From: Taibaiella sp.
GTDB taxonomy: Bacteria; Bacteroidota; Bacteroidia; Chitinophagales; Chitinophagaceae
Direction of reading: 5' to 3'
Assembly (NCBI GenBank): GCA_019638495.1
Contig: JAHBTQ010000003.1
Coordinates: 310,001-374,000 of the forward strand
Length of the DNA stretch: 64,000 bases
Below, piece by piece: positions 39,352 through 48,900 of this stretch. Position 1 is the stretch's first letter; each line of letters begins with the position of its first letter. Position numbers and translations under genes: made by a program. The notes beneath the pieces are model-generated. The model searched no databases and was not told the DNA's origin. It saw only the letters and a program-made list of their open reading frames with translations.

Positions 39352-40599
39352 GTGCGACAATTAGTCTTCAATATCAGCCTGGCTTTCAAAGCGATCAGAA
39401 CGAACAAGCTTCGGTCTGCGCTTACCATTACCATCATTGGCCTCGGCATCATGGCGCTCGTGGGCATTCTTACAGCTATTGAGGTAATGAAGGCAAGCGT
39501 CTATTCCAATTTCAGTAGCATGGGCGTCAACACTTTCCAGATGACCAGCGATGTGCTGAAGAAAAAACGTCACAAGGGTGGGGGAGTAAATGTCACAGTG
39601 GTAGAAGGAAAGAACATTACCTATGAGGAGGCTACGTCGTTCAAGGAGCGCTTCAATTTTCCTGCTCGTGTTGGCCTGTCTTTTACGGGTACAAGTATTG
39701 CTACAGTCCGCTACCGGTCTGCTAAGACCAACCCCAATGTGAGGGTGATAGGAGTCGATGAGTCTTATCTTTCCGTCACGGATACGAAGTTGAAGGCTGG
39801 CAGGAATTTTTCTTCTACAGAGGTAGCCTCAGGTGGATATGTGTGCATGCTGGGCAGTGGAGTGGCTAAGAAGCTATTCAAGCACATGAAGGGTAGCGGT
39901 ATCAACGAGGTGGTGTCAGTTGGCGACGTCAAGTGCAGGGTAGTAGGCATTATGGAGGCCAAGGGCGGCAGCATGATGATGGATGCCGATAACAAAGTGG
40001 TTATACCGCTTAATACCGGACGAGTGCTTTTTGGTGGTGACAATTCTTATCTCATTACCGTGAAGGTGAATGATGTGAACATCAAGGATATTGCGGGCGA
40101 GGAAGCTGAAGGTGTATTTCGCGTGATTAGAAAATTGCCCTTGGGTACAGAGAATAATTTTACCATCAGTCAGAACAATGACCTTGTTGAGATTGTGATG
40201 GATAGTATTGTTTATATCCGTATCGCGGCGGTATTCATAGGCATCATCACACTGCTGGGTTCGGTTATCGGTCTCATGAACATTATGCTTGTGTCTGTGG
40301 CCGAGCGCACACGCGAGATAGGCATTAGCAAGGCCCTTGGCGCCCGGTCCTCCACCATCAAGCGCCAGTTCCTTACAGAGTCTGTGCTCATTAGCTTGCT
40401 GGGCGGCGCAACGGGCGTTGTGCTGGGTATGCTGCTCGGGAATATTGTCGGTATCTTCTTTGAGACCGGTTTTGTGGTGCCGTGGTTATGGATTGGCATG
40501 GGCGTTTCGCTCTGCGCACTGGTGGGTGTCATATCCGGTATCTATCCAGCTGTCAAGGCCTCCCGCCTCGACCCGATAGTTGCACTCAGGTATGAGTAG
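39352..40599 (+). CDS. MacB/FtsX-family ABC transporter permease
   Basis: The GTG start at 39352, 8 bp after the previous stop, gives 415 aa that begin VRQLVFNISLAFKAIRTNKLRSALT; no ATG is available before the first helix. One N-terminal helix (ITIIGLGIMALVGILTAI) precedes a MacB-like periplasmic domain with VRVIGVDESY and VVGIME, and the C-terminal FtsX core has three membrane helices with LMNIMLVSVAERTREIGISKALGARS. Such permeases form tripartite export or mechanotransmission complexes with an ATPase. No ATP-binding partner is encoded nearby. The overlap of transcription with the secreted protein gene suggests a shared operon. The gene ends 2 bp from the convergent hybrid kinase. Confidence 0.88.
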   Translation: MRQLVFNISLAFKAIRTNKLRSALTITIIGLGIMALVGILTAIEVMKASVYSNFSSMGVNTFQMTSDVLKKKRHKGGGVNVTVVEGKNITYEEATSFKERFNFPARVGLSFTGTSIATVRYRSAKTNPNVRVIGVDESYLSVTDTKLKAGRNFSSTEVASGGYVCMLGSGVAKKLFKHMKGSGINEVVSVGDVKCRVVGIMEAKGGSMMMDADNKVVIPLNTGRVLFGGDNSYLITVKVNDVNIKDIAGEEAEGVFRVIRKLPLGTENNFTISQNNDLVEIVMDSIVYIRIAAVFIGIITLLGSVIGLMNIMLVSVAERTREIGISKALGARSSTIKRQFLTESVLISLLGGATGVVLGMLLGNIVGIFFETGFVVPWLWIGMGVSLCALVGVISGIYPAVKASRLDPIVALRYE

Positions 40600-40601
40600 C
40601 A

Positions 40602-43600
40602 CTATATATGGTACTCCGCCTTTAACCTTGCCGTTACCGCATTTATCACCGTCGACATTTTCTCAATTATCTGTTCCATTTCCGCAGTGCGGGCACCCTC
40701 TGCCGCCAGCGATTCCAGTTTATAAGACTCGTCCTTTACAGATTCTATTGACATGTTCAGCAAGGCTGGTCTTATACGGTGGGCCATATACTTTACAGTG
40801 GCAAGGTCATCTTCCTGGTAGGCTTCGCGTATCTTTTGCATCGATTGTGGCACGTCCGATATGAATAGCGACAGCATTTGCACCAGGAAATCTGTGTTGT
40901 CACCACATTTGATCATCAGTTTCTTGATGTCGTATAGAGGTGCGTCTGCATCCTGGCGGGCGGCAGGTGCTTGTGCTGCGGGAGTCGGTGCCGGCGCGGC
41001 CGCATTGGTAGGTTCATTTTCCTGCTCCTCCACAAATCCAACAGGCGCTGCTGCGTTTTGTTCTGACTTATGGAGCCAATTGGCAATTACCGCTATCATC
41101 TTCTCCTCATTATAAGGCTTGGCGATGTAGTCGTTCATGCCGGCTTTTATATACTCCTCGCGTTTGCCTTTCAGGGCATTGGCCGTCAGTGCTATGATAG
41201 GTATGGTAGTGTCGTAGTTCTCCCTGATTATTTCTGTAGCGCGCACACCGTCCATTTTCGGCATTTGCACGTCCATCAGTATTATGTCGAATTTCTCTGC
41301 CTGCACAGCTTCCAGTGCAGCTAGTCCATTTTCAGCATTTGTCACAATGGCACCATGCTGGGTCAGGATGGTATAGGCGAGAAGCCTGTTCAGTTCATTG
41401 TCCTCTACCAGTAGCACCTTCTTGTTGCCAATATTGCTGGTATCCGTTTTTACTGCCCGCTTTTTCTCCAGTACTCTTTGTGTGCCTATCCGCAGATTGA
41501 AGGTTAGTTTTATGGTCGTGCCAGCATTCTTTCGGCTATGCACTTCTATGCTGCCACCCATCAGCTCCATCAGCTGCTTGGTGATGCTCATGCCCAGCCC
41601 GGTACCGCCAAATTTGCGCACAACGGTTTCATCTTCCTGGGTAAACTTATTAAAGATCACGTTCAGGAACTCTTCGCTGATACCTACACCAGTATCTTCT
41701 ATCGTCACTAGTACTTTCTGGGCGTTATCGCCATGCAGCAGCAGCTTCGCCGAGAAGTGAATATGGCCCTTCTCAGTGAATTTGATGGCGTTGCTGAGCA
41801 TGTTGATAAACACCTGGTTGATGCGGTATGGGTCGCCCAGCAGCGATCGCGATATTTCCTCGTCTATTTCCTTTGTTATCTCCAGGCCCTTTTCTTCCGC
41901 CTTCGGCTGCAGCATGTTTATGGCATGGTTAGCAGTCTCAGCAAGGTCAAATGTTATATGTTCCAGCGTTATTTTGCCGGCCTCTATTTTTGAGATGTCC
42001 AGTATGTCATTAATAATGACGAGTAGGTTCTCTGATGCGGTTCTGATGGAAGAGAGGTAAAAAAGCTGCTGTTTGTTGAGGTTGCTCTTTGCCAGCAATT
42101 TACCCATACCCATGATGGCATTGATAGGCGTGCGTATCTCATGGCTCATATTGGCCAGGAAGGCCTCCTTCGCCTGCGACGAATGCTCTGCATTGTGCAT
42201 TGCTTCTCTCAGGTCTTTTTCCATCTTCTTCTGCCTGGATATATCCAGGTGGATGCTTATAGAGCCTTTGAGTGAGCCATCGGTATTATGCAGCGGTGCC
42301 GTACTCACCAGCCACCACCTTGAGTCTCCCGATTTTGTTTTTATCTTAAACTCATACCTGTTCGATATGCCATATTGGCGCTTCCAGGTGCGCTCGGTTA
42401 TTACGCGGCTATTTGGGTCTTCCAGGAATAGGTCCGTTGCTTTTTGTGAAAGCAACTCTGAAAGAGAGTACCCGCTCATAGAGCAGAATTGCTGGTTGGC
42501 GAAAATGATCTGCTCATCTGCATCCATTTCCATCAGCCCCAGGTTCATGTTCTCGATGATCTTTCTATACTTTTCTTCACTACGTTTCAGCGCCTCTTCT
42601 GCATACAGCCTGTCGGTAATGTTCTGCGCAAAGCCTATTACATATGGTTCCGAATCCGGTTCACTTAGCAGGTAGTTCTGGTACAGCATATGCACCTTTT
42701 CACCTGTTCGGCTGAACATGGTAAGGATGCCGTCCGTCACGCCTATGTCCCGGATCTTCTGCAGGTACTCCTCCTCAAACTCTTTTTGCATTTTAGGATG
42801 CAGGAAGGTGCCAATATTCCTACCCACCATTTCCTGCTCTGAATAACCAAGTATCCTGCAGGCAGCGGGGTTTATTGTAAGTATCTCTCCTGCCAATGTA
42901 TGAGTACATATCCACGCCTGGCTATAGCTGAATATCTCTCTATATCGTTTCTGGCTTTTTTGTGCCTGCTCTTCTATGGTCTTATTACGGGTAATGTTCA
43001 CACTATACCCCACCACCATCTCTATATTATTGTTGTCGTCATAGACGGGATACATCTTGCGGAGATGGTATTCTGTTCGTCCGTCCTTACCCGTCAGGCG
43101 CTCTTCAAACTCCGCCATTTTACCGGTAGCATATACCTGGTCAAACATGCGGTTGCGCGTTTCGGCTATTTTGTAGGGTTTGTTTGTGTACTTACAATAT
43201 TCTTCGTCATCCCTGCCTATCAGCCACTCCCTCATTTCCGGGTTTCGCACGGCTTCGGGGTTCAGGAACAGGTATTTGTGATTGGTATCGAATGCGGCAA
43301 TGTCGCCCGGTATATTATTAAGTATTCGTTCGTAGAATTTTTTCTGACGGGCTAGAGCAGAATGAAAATTTCTCTCAGTGGTTACATCACAAAATCGCCA
43401 GCATCCGGCAAACGCCTCCGTTCCTGCTGATATTGGCGCGTAGTGTATCGCTAGTATTTTGCCGTTCGTTAGCTCCAGTTCAGGCGCTTTTTCCGGTTGG
43501 CCATTTTCTTTCAATTCGCGCACCGTTGCCAGGTAAGTTGCCGGATCTGCAAAAGGAGTATGTTCCATCCGGAATACTTCCACCGTGCTGAGGCCATGCA

Positions 43601-43874
43601 ATTCTTCGCATGAACCTGACAAGCCGAATATGCTGCTAAAGGCCGGGTTCGCAAATAGCACCTTGCCGAAATTGGATTCTACAAGTATTCCTTCGGTAGA
43701 ACCCATAAAGACCGATGATAAGCCGGCTAAAATGCTTCTTGCAGCGTCGGGTAACTCCTCGCGAACTGCATTTTTCTTAGCTATTTCGGCATTAAGAGCA
43801 TGAATGCGTGCTTCGGCCTCCAGTCGTGCGGTCTCGGCTCGTTCCAGCTCTACTTTCAGTGCATCTGGTCCCAT
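40602..43874 (-). CDS. Soluble hybrid sensor histidine kinase (4xPAS-HisKA-HATPase-REC-HPt)
   Basis: The 1090-aa protein has an N-terminal Ala/Glu-rich coiled coil (about 5-40) and about four PAS-like domains: near 55-160, 175-300 (NNIPGDIAAFDTNHKYLFLN), 310-430 and 435-560 (EKYRKIIENMNLGLMEMDAD). The HisKA motif has H578 in MSHEIRTPINAIMG, the ATPase has FGGTGLGMSI, the receiver has D868 in DIILMDVQMPKMDG, and a C-terminal HPt has H1032 in MAHRIRPAL. There is no membrane helix, so it senses a cytoplasmic cue. It starts 2 bp after the sigma-54 activator gene ends, so they form one operon. A full internal phosphorelay (H, D, H) to the partner activator is inferred. The REC-only proteins at 45538 and 55034 may also be HPt partners. 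Confidence 0.93.
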   Translation of the reverse strand: MGPDALKVELERAETARLEAEARIHALNAEIAKKNAVREELPDAARSILAGLSSVFMGSTEGILVESNFGKVLFANPAFSSIFGLSGSCEELHGLSTVEVFRMEHTPFADPATYLATVRELKENGQPEKAPELELTNGKILAIHYAPISAGTEAFAGCWRFCDVTTERNFHSALARQKKFYERILNNIPGDIAAFDTNHKYLFLNPEAVRNPEMREWLIGRDDEEYCKYTNKPYKIAETRNRMFDQVYATGKMAEFEERLTGKDGRTEYHLRKMYPVYDDNNNIEMVVGYSVNITRNKTIEEQAQKSQKRYREIFSYSQAWICTHTLAGEILTINPAACRILGYSEQEMVGRNIGTFLHPKMQKEFEEEYLQKIRDIGVTDGILTMFSRTGEKVHMLYQNYLLSEPDSEPYVIGFAQNITDRLYAEEALKRSEEKYRKIIENMNLGLMEMDADEQIIFANQQFCSMSGYSLSELLSQKATDLFLEDPNSRVITERTWKRQYGISNRYEFKIKTKSGDSRWWLVSTAPLHNTDGSLKGSISIHLDISRQKKMEKDLREAMHNAEHSSQAKEAFLANMSHEIRTPINAIMGMGKLLAKSNLNKQQLFYLSSIRTASENLLVIINDILDISKIEAGKITLEHITFDLAETANHAINMLQPKAEEKGLEITKEIDEEISRSLLGDPYRINQVFINMLSNAIKFTEKGHIHFSAKLLLHGDNAQKVLVTIEDTGVGISEEFLNVIFNKFTQEDETVVRKFGGTGLGMSITKQLMELMGGSIEVHSRKNAGTTIKLTFNLRIGTQRVLEKKRAVKTDTSNIGNKKVLLVEDNELNRLLAYTILTQHGAIVTNAENGLAALEAVQAEKFDIILMDVQMPKMDGVRATEIIRENYDTTIPIIALTANALKGKREEYIKAGMNDYIAKPYNEEKMIAVIANWLHKSEQNAAAPVGFVEEQENEPTNAAAPAPTPAAQAPAARQDADAPLYDIKKLMIKCGDNTDFLVQMLSLFISDVPQSMQKIREAYQEDDLATVKYMAHRIRPALLNMSIESVKDESYKLESLAAEGARTAEMEQIIEKMSTVINAVTARLKAEYHI

Positions 43875-43876
43875 CT

Positions 43877-45232
43877 TTACGTCAACGTTATTTCTTTGTC
43901 ATTGAGCATTTTGTAGATAGTAGATTTTCCTATCCCTAGCTTTTTGGCTACTAGCACCACATTGTTATTGTATTTCTTTAGGAAGTGCTTGATTATGTCG
44001 TTGGTATATTCTCGTAGGGTCTTTTCAGCTCCTGCAAATGGGTCTTCTGACGATGATAAGTTTGTAAAAAGGATGTCTTCAGCATCAAGTTTACCCGAAT
44101 TGCACATTACTGCAGCCAGGTCTATTATTGATTTCAATTCCCTTACATTGCCTGGGTAGGGATACTTGAGCAGTTTTTCTTTCGCTTCGTTTGTTATCGT
44201 TAGTGCGGGAAGCTTATTGCTCTTACAAAATTCGTCAAGGAAATGTCTTGCCAAAAGCAAAATGTCATTTCCCCGGTCGCGTAGGGGAGGGAGCGTAATG
44301 GGTAACCCCATGATACGGTAAAAGAGGTCTTCCCGAAACCGTCCTGCCTTCACTTCTACCGGGAGGTTTTTGTGTGTAGCCACTATGAGCCTCACATCCA
44401 GCGATATTTTCTCGTGCCCACCCACGCGGGTTATCTCGCGCTCTTGTAATACTCTAAGTATTTTACTTTGCAGGCTCAGGTCCAGCTCAGCTATCTCATC
44501 CAGGAAGATAGTGCCTTTGTTTGCCTCTTCGAACTTACCCGTCTTTCGACCTTGTGCTCCTGTAAATGCTCCCTTTTCGTAGCCGAAAAGTTCCGATTCA
44601 ACCAGTTCCCGGGGTATAGCGGCCATATTTACCGCTACAAAGGGCCTCTTTTTACGTTCAGAGTTGTAATGAATAGCTTTTGCCACCACTTCCTTACCGG
44701 TACCGGTATCGCCGGTGACATATACATTAATATTGGTAGCCGCGGCCTTTTCCAGCAGAGAAAAGATACGGGTCATCGCATCGCTGTTGCCAATTATCGC
44801 CTTGCGGAAGTCATATTTCTGTCCAAGTTCTTCCTTCAGTGTTTCTACCTCGTTGCGCAGCGATTGTTTCTCTTTGGCATTCTTTACTGCATTGTGAAGC
44901 AGCTCTATGGTGCTATCGTCCTTAATAAAGTAATCTGAAGCTCCCTTTTTTAATAGAGTAAGGGCCGTATTTACATCTTCCTGCCCGCTGATAACAACAA
45001 CGGGTATACTACTATTATAGTCTTTGATCGCTTTTAGCAGACCCACTCCATCTATATCCGGCAATGAGTAATCTATGCTGACAAGGTCAGGCTTCTGCCC
45101 CAGGTTTTTCACGCAATCCTTTCCTGTAGTGTAAAGCGTGACAATGTGATCCGGGTTTTGCGACAGTTGGTACTCAAGTATTTTTCCGTACCACGGGTCG
45201 TCTTCAACAACAAATATCTTAAACTGTTGCAT
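43877..45232 (-). CDS. NtrC-family sigma-54-dependent response regulator
   Basis: The start at 45232 gives 451 aa beginning MQQFKIFVVEDDPWYGK; an ATG at 45340 would add 36 residues outside the receiver and is disfavoured. Domains are a receiver with D54 in DLVSIDYSLPD; an AAA+ core with Walker A GDTGTGKE (174-181), the sigma-54-contacting loop GAFTGA (221-226) and Walker B TIFLDE (241-246); and a Fis-type HTH at about 420-451 (VVLVAKKLGIGKSTIYKML). It is complete for ATP-driven activation of sigma-54 RNA polymerase. The best target candidates are the two -24/-12-like elements in front of the divergent REC/giant-protein cassettes. RpoN is not in the window. Confidence 0.94.
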   Translation of the reverse strand: MQQFKIFVVEDDPWYGKILEYQLSQNPDHIVTLYTTGKDCVKNLGQKPDLVSIDYSLPDIDGVGLLKAIKDYNSSIPVVVISGQEDVNTALTLLKKGASDYFIKDDSTIELLHNAVKNAKEKQSLRNEVETLKEELGQKYDFRKAIIGNSDAMTRIFSLLEKAAATNINVYVTGDTGTGKEVVAKAIHYNSERKKRPFVAVNMAAIPRELVESELFGYEKGAFTGAQGRKTGKFEEANKGTIFLDEIAELDLSLQSKILRVLQEREITRVGGHEKISLDVRLIVATHKNLPVEVKAGRFREDLFYRIMGLPITLPPLRDRGNDILLLARHFLDEFCKSNKLPALTITNEAKEKLLKYPYPGNVRELKSIIDLAAVMCNSGKLDAEDILFTNLSSSEDPFAGAEKTLREYTNDIIKHFLKKYNNNVVLVAKKLGIGKSTIYKMLNDKEITLT

Positions 45233-45255
45233 TGTGTTAATGGGAAATGAGCAAC

Positions 45256-45287
45256 TAAACTTACGACGAGAATTTAACATATACAAA
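45256..45287 (-). promoter_or_regulatory. Candidate promoter of the activator/kinase operon
   Basis: On the minus strand TTTG (45284-45287) and TAAGTTTA (45256-45263) are 20 bp apart and resemble TTTG/TAnnTTTG, with one mismatch in the last base. The start codon at 45232 is 23 bp downstream. It suggests housekeeping-sigma expression of the operon. Confidence 0.55.
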
Positions 45288-45333
45288 AATGAAGCTGCGC
45301 TTAACGAACGGTTAATAATTGTCAGCTTAAAGG

Positions 45334-45350
45334 TTTCCAAAATACGGAAA
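45334..45350. promoter_or_regulatory. Distal TTTCC-N7-GGAAA palindrome
   Basis: TTTCCAAAATACGGAAA is a perfect half-site palindrome (TTTCC, 7-bp spacer, GGAAA), centred about 156 bp before the -24/-12-like element's -12 G. It matches the arm pattern of the sites at 45428-45442 and 54926-54942 and may be a second activator site. Confidence 0.55.
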
Positions 45351-45355
45351 AATTC

Positions 45356-45369
45356 ATGTTCGGGAACAT
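45356..45369. promoter_or_regulatory. Perfect 14-bp palindrome between the divergent genes
   Basis: ATGTTCGGGAACAT is a perfect palindrome with a 2-bp centre. It differs from the TTCC-N7-GGAA pattern and may bind another regulator or simply be chance. It is not repeated in the second cassette's upstream region. Confidence 0.35.
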
Positions 45370-45427
45370 CTGATTAACATATAGTGAAATACGCATTAAA
45401 AAATATGCTCTTTAAAATGGATGATTT

Positions 45428-45442
45428 TTCCATGTTATGGAA
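45428..45442. promoter_or_regulatory. Putative activator site (TTCC-N7-GGAA), cassette 1
   Basis: TTCCATGTTATGGAA is a palindrome of TTCC, a 7-bp spacer and GGAA. Its centre (45435) lies exactly 75 bp before the -12 G at 45510. The equivalent site of cassette 2 has the same spacing. Confidence 0.65.
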
Positions 45443-45496
45443 TAAATTGTTATTGATATTGTTCTTATTTAATTGAAAATCAAGCATTTAGTATTG

Positions 45497-45512
45497 TGGC
45501 ATGCCGGTTGAT
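45497..45512 (+). promoter_or_regulatory. Putative sigma-54 promoter of cassette 1
   Basis: TGGCATGCCGGTTGAT fits a -24/-12 promoter with GG and then 10 bp to a GA where GC is usual. It is closely similar to the element at 54996-55011. It lies 26 bp before the REC gene start at 45538. The GA in place of GC at -12 is the one clear deviation. Confidence 0.6.
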
Positions 45513-45537
45513 TATAGAATGGCAAAACAATACGAAC

Positions 45538-45936
45538 ATGAAAAGCAGGACAAACGTGAAAGTGTTTATAGTTGACGACTCGCCAATGTGTCGTTTCCTG
45601 TATAAAAGGCACCTCATGAATATTGGTTTTTCGAACATCTACCTGTTTGAGAGCAGCAAACAATGCCTGGCAAACATCCAACTGATGCCGGACATCATAC
45701 TTCTGGACTTCGATGCACCTCCCGGAAATGGCCTGGACGTGCTGAAGGAAGTTAAGGTGCTCTACCCTCACATACACTTACTTATGATCTCCGCCCAGCA
45801 AGATATACATGTGGTGATTGAAGCGATTCGTTTTGGCGTTTCGGGTTACATCATGAAAGATGAAAACCAACTGGAGATGATGAGCTATGCTACCGACAAG
45901 ATTCTGAACGACAACAAGTTCCTCTTTGTCAGCTAG
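45538..45936 (+). CDS. REC-only response regulator (cassette 1)
   Basis: The start at 45538 gives 132 aa beginning MKSRTNVKVFIVDDSPMCRF, in place of a GTG at 45496 that would start just upstream of the -24/-12-like element. The whole protein is one receiver domain: acidic pair D13-D14, phospho-acceptor D57 in LLDFDAP, and K107 in GYIMKDE. There is no output domain. About four fifths of its residues are identical to the paralogue at 55034. It sits 63 bp before the 2947-aa surface protein gene and is probably co-transcribed with it. It could be a phosphate sink, a partner for the HPt of the hybrid kinase, or a feedback element. Confidence 0.9.
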   Translation: MKSRTNVKVFIVDDSPMCRFLYKRHLMNIGFSNIYLFESSKQCLANIQLMPDIILLDFDAPPGNGLDVLKEVKVLYPHIHLLMISAQQDIHVVIEAIRFGVSGYIMKDENQLEMMSYATDKILNDNKFLFVS

Positions 45937-45999
45937 GCTCAGCCAACCATGAAAACACAAAGACAAAAAAGAAATCAATCACAAACAAAATAGAATAGT

Positions 46000-48900
46000 A
46001 TGAAACATTTAAAATTACAATTCGCATTAATTTTTACACTGCTGTTGGCAGCAGGGGTAGAAGTTTATGCGGCGAAGGTCTACACGCCGTCGAGTGCTAA
46101 CAGCATGTCGGCAGACAAGGTTTACTGTACAGGCGCTACCGCCACCAGGATTTCGTTCCGGTATAATACCTGTAATGTCGGTACTGGTGGGTCTTCCGGC
46201 ACATCAATGACGGTGAACTGGTATTCCAATACCACCGGCCTGACATCCGGTGGTACACTGGTGTTTACCGAAACCCGGAATTGCCGTACGCGCAGTACAG
46301 GTACAGTGCGTTACACACCTTCCACTGCTACTCCGGGAGAGAATTACTACTATGCGGTAATAACGTGGAGTGGCTCTGGCACTTGTAACACTAGTGGCAC
46401 ACTTACAAGCGCCACTGCAACGAAAATAACTGTCTCAGAATCGCCATCAGCAATTTCTGGCAGTTCCACAGTTTGTGTAGGTTCTACAACTACTCTTACA
46501 AATACAGCCTCTGGTGGCACATGGAGCAGCAGCAACGTTGCAAAAGCAACCGTTGATCTGACTACAGGTGAAGTTACCGGTGTGGCATCAGGCACAGCAA
46601 ATATCACTTATAGGGTGGCTTGTGGTACGAGGGTGACAAAGGTTATCACGGTAAGTACTACGCCTACAGTAGCTGCCATCACCGGCGGCACTTCAAACGT
46701 TTGTACAGGATCAACCACAACGCTGTCTAACAGTACTTCCGGCGGAACATGGAGCTCTGCTTCTACATCAATTGCAACTATCAATAGTGTTGGTGTTGTT
46801 ACCGGTGTTTCTCCCGGCATTGCAACAATTTCTTACCAGGTGTCTACATCTTGCGGCACCATTTATGCTACTAAAGATGTAACGGTTTCAACAACTCCTT
46901 CAGCAATCAGCGGCCTGTCTACTTCATGTACAGGCTATACGCTTTTTTATACCAACACTACTCCTTACGGTACATGGACAAGTAGCAACACTGCTCGCGC
47001 TACCGTCGACCCTGCTACAGGTGAAATTGACGCTCTTACTGCTGGCGCAGTTACGATCAGCTATGCCACCGGATGTGGCGCTACAGTTACCAAAACACTA
47101 ACAATAAATGCCGGCCCTACTGCGATTACCGGCACAACAGCAATTTGTACTGGCGCTACTTCTACGCTTTCAAACGCTACAGGCGGCGGAACATGGGTTA
47201 GCAGTAACCCTACAGTTGCTTCAATAGGTTCTTCTACCGGCATTATGACCGGCGTAGCAGCTGGAACAGCACGCATCACATATGCTACTGCGAGTGCCTG
47301 CCAGGCGGTAATAACTGCCACAGTTAAGGCAACACCTGCAAGCATCTCCGGCGCCAACGCTTTTTGCACCGGAACTACTTCAACATATACTAACACTACA
47401 CTTTACGGAACATGGAGCAGCAGCAATACATCAGTTGCTACTATCGGTTCCACAACGGGCATTGCAACTGCGGTTGCGGCAGGCACTGCACGCCTTACCT
47501 ACACCACGGGTTGTGGTACTGCTGCAACTAAAGTGATTACGGTAAATACTCAGCCAGGTGCTATCACGGGTACAGCTTCAGTTTGCCAGGGTGCAACTAC
47601 TACACTGAGTAACTCTGTGAGCGGCGGTGTTTGGACGTCTGAGAGTGCGGCAGTTGCATCTGTTAATGCATCAGGGGTTGTTACAGGTGTCGCGGAAGGC
47701 GCTGTTGATATTACGTACACCAATGGTGTATGTCGCTCTATAAAAGAGGTAACAGTGAATCCGCTGGCTGATCCGGGCACAATTTCCGGTGACCTGAATG
47801 TATGTGATGGGGATGTAACAGATCTCACTACGGATGGTGACGCTGGTGGCAGCTGGACTACAAGCAGCTCAGCAATTGCTACAGTTGACGCATCGGGAAC
47901 TGTATCGGGAAACGCCGCAGGAACTGCACGTATTTCTTATTCAGTTAACAACTCATGCGGCACGCAGAGGGCGATAGTAGTAGTAACGGTTGATCCTGCA
48001 CCTGATGCGGGTACAATATCCGGTTCTTCTACAGTATGTGAGGCTGCGTCTACTACATACACCAGCACGGTTTCTGGTGCTGTATGGTCCAGCAGCAATA
48101 CTTCTGTTGCAACAGTAGGCACAGGAGGCGTTGTTACAGGTGTTGCAGGTGGTAATGCTACCATTAGCTATGTATCTACCAACGGATGCGGCACTGATAT
48201 GGATACGAAAGTAATTACAGTTAACCCGCTTCCAGCTGTAGCCTCTATAACAGGCACAGGCACAGTATGCGTGGGCGCAACAACTACATTAAGCGATTTG
48301 ACTAGCGGCGGCGCATGGAGCAGCAGCAATACTTCAGTAGCTACAATAGGTACCTCTGGTGTTGTAACCGGCGTGGCTGCAGGTACTTCTAATATTACAT
48401 ATACTGTTACAAACAGCTGCGGAACTACATATGCAACCACAGTTGTTACAGTTAATCCCCTTGCAAACGCAGGTACTATTACTGGTACAGCGTCTATGTG
48501 CGCACTCGCTGGCACCACGCTTTCCAATGCTATAAGCGGTGGTGTATGGAGCAGCTCTAATACATCTATTGCTACTGTAAGTGGCGGTAATGTTACCGGT
48601 GTAGCTGCGGGCAACGCGACGATCTCATACGGTGTCACTAATATTTGCGGTACTCAATATGCTACCAGGGCGGTGACCGTAAATGCTAACCCTGCTTCTA
48701 TTACAGGTACTACTACTTTCTGCCAGCTTACAACTACTACCCTGAGCAATGCAACTGGCAGCGGTACATGGAGCAGCAGCAATACTTCTGTTGCTACAAT
48801 AGGTTCTTCTACAGGTGTTGCTACCGGTGTGGCCGGCGGCAATGCTACAATATCTTATATCCTTTCTACCGGTTGCTATGCAACGACTGCTGTGTCAGTT

